Source: Patescibacteria group bacterium | GTDB taxonomy: Bacteria; Patescibacteriota; Gracilibacteria; UBA1369 | Assembly: GCA_018825335.1 (NCBI GenBank) | Contig: JAHJEW010000046.1 | Coordinates: forward strand, 1 to 9,909 | DNA length: 9,909 bases | Direction of reading: 5' to 3' | Shown: positions 7,175 to 9,909 of the stretch, in pieces | How the letters are laid out: each line of letters opens with the position of its first letter | How positions within the stretch are numbered: position 1 is the first letter of the stretch | Position numbers and translations under genes: made by a program | The notes under the pieces: generated by a model | What the model was told of the DNA's origin: nothing | Databases searched by the model: none | Seen by the model: the letters and a program-made list of their open reading frames with translations, nothing else

Positions 7175-7207
7175 ATGAAAATGCTTCAATATTTCTTAAT
7201 AAATTAA
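7175..7207 (+). CDS. Possible 10-residue leader peptide upstream of hpf
   Basis: An ATG at 7175 opens a short frame, MKMLQYFLIN, that ends with TAA at 7205-7207, one base before the hpf ATG in another frame. A perfect Shine-Dalgarno GGAGGT (7159-7164) lies 10 nt upstream. It would be available only on transcripts reading through from tpiA, because the hpf promoter's own start falls at about 7176. Translation could thus couple to hpf on long messages. It may be coincidence. Confidence 0.25.
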   Translation: MKMLQYFLIN

Positions 7208-7208
7208 A

Positions 7209-7802
7209 ATGTTGTTTACGATTCATGAAAAAAATCTGAAGCTAAGTGATTTCCAGAAAGATTATGTGCTGGAAAAGGTTGATCATCTTAAGACCTACGG
7301 TGAACGCGTGGATGATGAGTCCACGCAGGTCAGGATTGATATTCAGACCAACAAGCTAAAGACGACCAATAAGAATTATACGGTCCAGGTTACCATGTAT
7401 GTGCCGCATGCCGTTGTGCGGGCGGAGGTTTTTTCTCAGACGATTGAGGAGGGGATTGATGTGGCGGTGGAAAAGCTGAAAAAGCAGATTGAGCGTTACA
7501 AATCAAGGAAGAATCGTCGCGATGTTAGCGGGAAATGGATTCCCGCCTCGACTCTGGAGGAAATTTCGGCTACGGCCGTGGCCGCGGAATCACAAAATGT
7601 TCCGGAAGCGGTGTCCACGTTTTCCAAACGAAAAACTTTTACGCTCACGCCGATGCACGAGGAGGAGGCGATCGAGCAGCTTGAGCTTTTGGGTCACAGC
7701 TTTTATGCGTTTTTGAATGAAGAAACGGAGCGTTTTAATATCGCGTACATGAGAGATGATGATACTTACGGACTTTTGGACTTTGGTCTTGATAGGAGCT
7801 AA
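7209..7802 (+). CDS. hpf: Long-form ribosome hibernation promoting factor (HPF/RaiA family)
   Basis: Binds the 30S subunit at the decoding region and, in the long form, joins two 70S ribosomes into inactive 100S dimers in stationary phase or starvation. The 197-residue product has both expected parts. Residues 1-103 are the S30AE ribosome-binding domain, opening with the typical first strand and ending in the basic helix K-K-Q-I-E-R-Y-K-S-R-K. Residues 104-138 are an Ala/Ser/Glu-rich linker. Residues 139-193 are the dimerisation domain with the hallmark pieces PMHEEEAIEQLELLGHSFY, NEET and YGLLDF. Length is normal for the long form. The ATG at 7209 has only an A/T-rich leader without a Shine-Dalgarno core, but the family's N-terminus fixes the start. 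It has its own promoter in the gap after tpiA; the ligase-family gene follows after 42 bp and may share its transcript. Confidence 0.95.
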   Translation: MLFTIHEKNLKLSDFQKDYVLEKVDHLKTYGERVDDESTQVRIDIQTNKLKTTNKNYTVQVTMYVPHAVVRAEVFSQTIEEGIDVAVEKLKKQIERYKSRKNRRDVSGKWIPASTLEEISATAVAAESQNVPEAVSTFSKRKTFTLTPMHEEEAIEQLELLGHSFYAFLNEETERFNIAYMRDDDTYGLLDFGLDRS

Positions 7803-7832
7803 GTGTCGTTATGTGCGGTTTTGCAGTTATTG

Positions 7833-7836
7833 TAGG
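7833..7836 (+). promoter_or_regulatory. Ribosome binding site that decides the start of the O-antigen ligase-family gene
   Basis: TAGG at 7833-7836 is 8 nt from the ATG at 7845, a normal distance. The alternative in-frame start TTG at 7839 would be only 2 nt from it, so the ATG is preferred. Confidence 0.5.
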
Positions 7837-7844
7837 TTTTGGCT

Positions 7845-9254
7845 ATGGAAACATTGATAATTTCATTGGGTGCGGCGGCGTATTTTGTTTTTGCACTGGC
7901 CCGTATTGAAACCGCTGTAACGGGATTGTCTTTGTTTTTTCCTTTATATCTTGTGAAGGGGGATTTTGGCGGTCTGCCGTTTACTTTTGTGGAAGCGCTC
8001 ATATATGCTACGGCTCTGGCGTCTGTTATTGGGTGGATCAGGGAAAGTTTTTTCTCCGGCGGGCGCGGTTTTTTGGGTCGGTTCAGAAGTTTTTTTGTCG
8101 GATTGAAAGATTATCTGGCGCCGAAGGAAAGTTTTTTTCACAGATACAGATATTTGCTGATCGGGGTTTTTGGCTTTGTCCTAGCCGCTTTGTTAAGCTT
8201 TCTTGTTACGAAAACGGGAATTCCTCTGATTGACGGGCAAATTTTCCCCGGGCAGAGAGTGGCGCTTGGTATTTTGAAGGGGTGGATAATCGCGCCCGTA
8301 ATTTATCTTTTGCTTTTATTGGCGATTGTGCGCGGAAGTGAAGGGGTTTTTAAAGCTTTAAACGGGTATGCGTTTTCGGCGGTGATACTTTCTTTGTGGG
8401 CGATTTTTCAGGTGGTTACCGGACATTATATTACGCCTGATGCCAGGGCTTCCGGGCCCTTTGAATCCGCAAACTATCTTGCGCTTTTTATTACACCGGC
8501 GCTGCTTTACCTTGTTATTAAGGTTCGGGAAATGTTTCAGGGAAAGTCGCGCGTTATTTCAATTGGAGCTTTTATTGCCTGCGTGGTTTTATTTGTGGCT
8601 CTTATTGCCACAAAATCTTATGCTGCCATGATAGCGCTGGCTGCGGCTGCGTTGTTTTATTTTGGCGCCGAATACAGGTCTTATTGTATTAAGCGCGGAG
8701 TTAAGGCGTTTTCATGGAAGTTACCGCTGCTGTTGGTTATTTTTGCGGGGCTGATTTTATTTGTCGTTTTTGCCGTTGATCCTTCAAAATGGCAGGCAAT
8801 GTTTCAGTTCGGACAGCGTAATTCCTCCAGTGTACGGCTTGAGGTTTATTCCATCGCCTGGGGGCTTATTAAAGATAACTGGCTTTTTGGAATCGGTATG
8901 GGTCAGTTTCCGGCGCTTTATCAGGTTGACGCGACTGCAATTCTTGGCCATGTTCCGTATGAGTGGAACATGCTTCATCCTCATAATCTTTATCTGGCGC
9001 TGTGGCTTAATCTGGGTCTTTTAGGTCTGGCAAGTTTTCTTTATCTGATTGTTGTTGCGGTAAAGCGGGTCTGGGGCTGTCTTAAAGATTTTATAGGCGA
9101 AAAAAGGGGCGGCGCTGGGAAGCTGCGGGTGGTTTTATTTGCCATGATGCTCATTATTCTGGTGCACGGAATTTTTGACACTCCTTTCTTCAAAAACGAT
9201 CTTGCTCTATTATTCTGGCTTATTCTCGGATCTATTTTTGTGCAGAGCGAGTAA
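7845..9254 (+). CDS. O-antigen ligase/polymerase-family membrane protein (Wzy_C/WaaL-like)
   Basis: A 469-residue polytopic membrane protein with about 12 hydrophobic segments (for example 22-38, 48-65, 101-122, 140-163, 174-193, 208-226, 237-274, 291-311, 382-405, 427-443, 451-466). Family hallmarks are the motif GPFESANYLA (204-213) at the start of a membrane helix, a large external loop holding S-V-R-L-E-V-Y (329-335) and G-I-G-M-G-Q-F (349-355), and HPHNLYL (378-384). Arg331 and the HPHN histidines fit the conserved Arg/His residues of this superfamily. Members join lipid-linked glycan units, as polymerases, or transfer them to lipid A or proteins, as ligases; which applies here cannot be told from the sequence. 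No glycosyltransferase or flippase genes lie beside it in the window. It follows hpf by 42 bp, and its last 45 bp overlap the convergent gene on the other strand. Confidence 0.9.
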   Translation: METLIISLGAAAYFVFALARIETAVTGLSLFFPLYLVKGDFGGLPFTFVEALIYATALASVIGWIRESFFSGGRGFLGRFRSFFVGLKDYLAPKESFFHRYRYLLIGVFGFVLAALLSFLVTKTGIPLIDGQIFPGQRVALGILKGWIIAPVIYLLLLLAIVRGSEGVFKALNGYAFSAVILSLWAIFQVVTGHYITPDARASGPFESANYLALFITPALLYLVIKVREMFQGKSRVISIGAFIACVVLFVALIATKSYAAMIALAAAALFYFGAEYRSYCIKRGVKAFSWKLPLLLVIFAGLILFVVFAVDPSKWQAMFQFGQRNSSSVRLEVYSIAWGLIKDNWLFGIGMGQFPALYQVDATAILGHVPYEWNMLHPHNLYLALWLNLGLLGLASFLYLIVVAVKRVWGCLKDFIGEKRGGAGKLRVVLFAMMLIILVHGIFDTPFFKNDLALLFWLILGSIFVQSE

Positions 9255-9851
9255 GTCTTTTTTTATCTGATTGAAATCTATCTGGTGTTTGTTCATGTAT
9301 ATTTGAACCTGTTCGTTATCCAGCCATCCAAGCATGATTTTTATGGCGGTTCCCGTTAAGTCCGCCATATTGTTTGTCAGTGTCTGTATGCAGTTTCTCA
9401 TAAATACCAGACGAACAATTTCGGATTCGATTTCAGATATTGCCGGCATTTTTAACGTATCGTTTTCTTTGATTGTATTTTCGTACAGGTAGTTTATTAG
9501 TTCTTTTTCTATCGTGTCGCGGATGCAATACGGGAGGTTTCTGAAAATGCTGAATTGAGCAACGATAAATGGTCCGTTTTCCATTAGTTCTTTTCTGGTT
9601 CTTTTGGATATCCAGTGCACTATAAACTCTTCGTCGGATGATAGTGTTTTTCCCACTCTTTCCGCTGTTTCTTTTGTAGTTGGTTCTATGGAGAACTGAC
9701 CGCTTTGGCGCGATGCGGCCGGTGGAGGGTATGTGCTGGTTATTTCCTGCGGCGCCGGCTGTGAAGCGGGTGCTCCGCTGCTGACACTTTTTCTTACTTT
9801 TCGTTGTCCTTCCGGTTTCTGTGGTGTGGGGCTATTTTTTTGTGAAGCCAT
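9210..9851 (-). CDS. 213-residue protein of unknown function with a disordered N-terminus
   Basis: I do not recognise the family. Residues 1-60 are rich in Pro, Ser, Gln and Ala, with a basic patch near 17-21, and look disordered. Residues 62-205 are mostly helical, with a charged and an aromatic-rich stretch (W80, F95-F103) and two Cys (109, 154). There is no signal peptide or membrane segment, so it is probably cytoplasmic. The ATG at 9851 has an A-rich leader (TTAAGAAA directly before it) and no Shine-Dalgarno core. The 3' end overlaps the ligase-family gene tail to tail by 45 bp. The long continuous frame with gene-like composition supports a real gene, but no homology anchor confirms it. 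Confidence 0.8.
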   Translation of the reverse strand: MASQKNSPTPQKPEGQRKVRKSVSSGAPASQPAPQEITSTYPPPAASRQSGQFSIEPTTKETAERVGKTLSSDEEFIVHWISKRTRKELMENGPFIVAQFSIFRNLPYCIRDTIEKELINYLYENTIKENDTLKMPAISEIESEIVRLVFMRNCIQTLTNNMADLTGTAIKIMLGWLDNEQVQIYMNKHQIDFNQIKKDLLALHKNRSENKPE

Positions 9852-9888
9852 TTTCTTAACGATGAGTTTTAAGTGCGGCTTTTTAAGT

Positions 9889-9894
9889 ATTGTA
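9889..9894 (-). promoter_or_regulatory. Possible -10 element for the 213-residue gene
   Basis: On the minus strand TACAAT (9894-9889) lies about 40 nt before the ATG at 9851, in very A/T-rich DNA. Its -35 element would fall at or beyond the right edge, so it cannot be checked here. Confidence 0.3.
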
Positions 9895-9909
9895 CTATAA
9901 TATAATATA

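Noticed and set aside
6725..7189. A 154-codon minus-strand frame over tpiA
   Set aside because: It is the mirror of tpiA, whose catalytic residues and family length are clear on the plus strand.
7528..7546. A 7-bp inverted repeat (GCGGGAA / TTCCCGC) in the hpf linker region
   Set aside because: Several repeats of this size are expected by chance in 10 kb, and it lies in coding sequence with no T-tract.
9342..9369. An 8-bp inverted repeat (TATGGCGG / CCGCCATA) with a 12-nt loop in the 213-residue gene
   Set aside because: This arm length with a long loop is within chance expectation, and no terminator-like T-run follows.

Overview
The window is about 9.9 kb of gene-dense DNA of moderate GC with no mobile element, CRISPR array, tRNA or rRNA that I can see. 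The organism is probably a bacterium: it has a long-form ribosome hibernation factor with both S30AE domains, an O-antigen ligase/polymerase-family membrane protein and sigma70-like promoters. The triosephosphate isomerase is nevertheless of the short archaeal type, and the left 60% of the window is one giant gene of unknown family. Archaeal-like core enzymes plus very large unknown proteins would suit a Candidate Phyla Radiation (Patescibacteria) genome. That placement is inference, because no ribosomal marker is present.

Layout. Positions 1-5858 (minus strand) are one uninterrupted reading frame of at least 1952 codons that runs off the left edge, so its C-terminus is missing. Its N-terminus carries two copies of an ~80-residue domain I do not recognise, followed by a Lys/Ala/Pro/Glu linker, a weakly LysM-like stretch, long charged helical regions, a glycine-rich beta-strand block, a hydrophobic segment and a mixed C-terminal part. 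Only 24 bp upstream, on the same strand, is a 156-residue helical protein of unknown function (5883-6353). The two look like an operon driven by a good promoter at 6382-6410. Both ATGs are preceded, at the same 4-nt spacing, by an identical 12-nt A-rich sequence instead of a Shine-Dalgarno sequence.

On the plus strand, diverging from that operon, lie tpiA (6450-7136), hpf (7209-7802) with its own near-consensus promoter, and an O-antigen ligase/polymerase-family gene (7845-9254). The 3' end of this last gene overlaps, tail to tail, a convergent minus-strand gene for a 213-residue unknown protein (9210-9851), whose putative promoter touches the right edge.

Functionally the plus-strand genes are a glycolytic enzyme, a stationary-phase ribosome dimerisation factor and a surface-glycan polymerase or ligase; they share a strand but no obvious pathway. 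The giant gene with its small partner is the part most likely to be an undescribed system.
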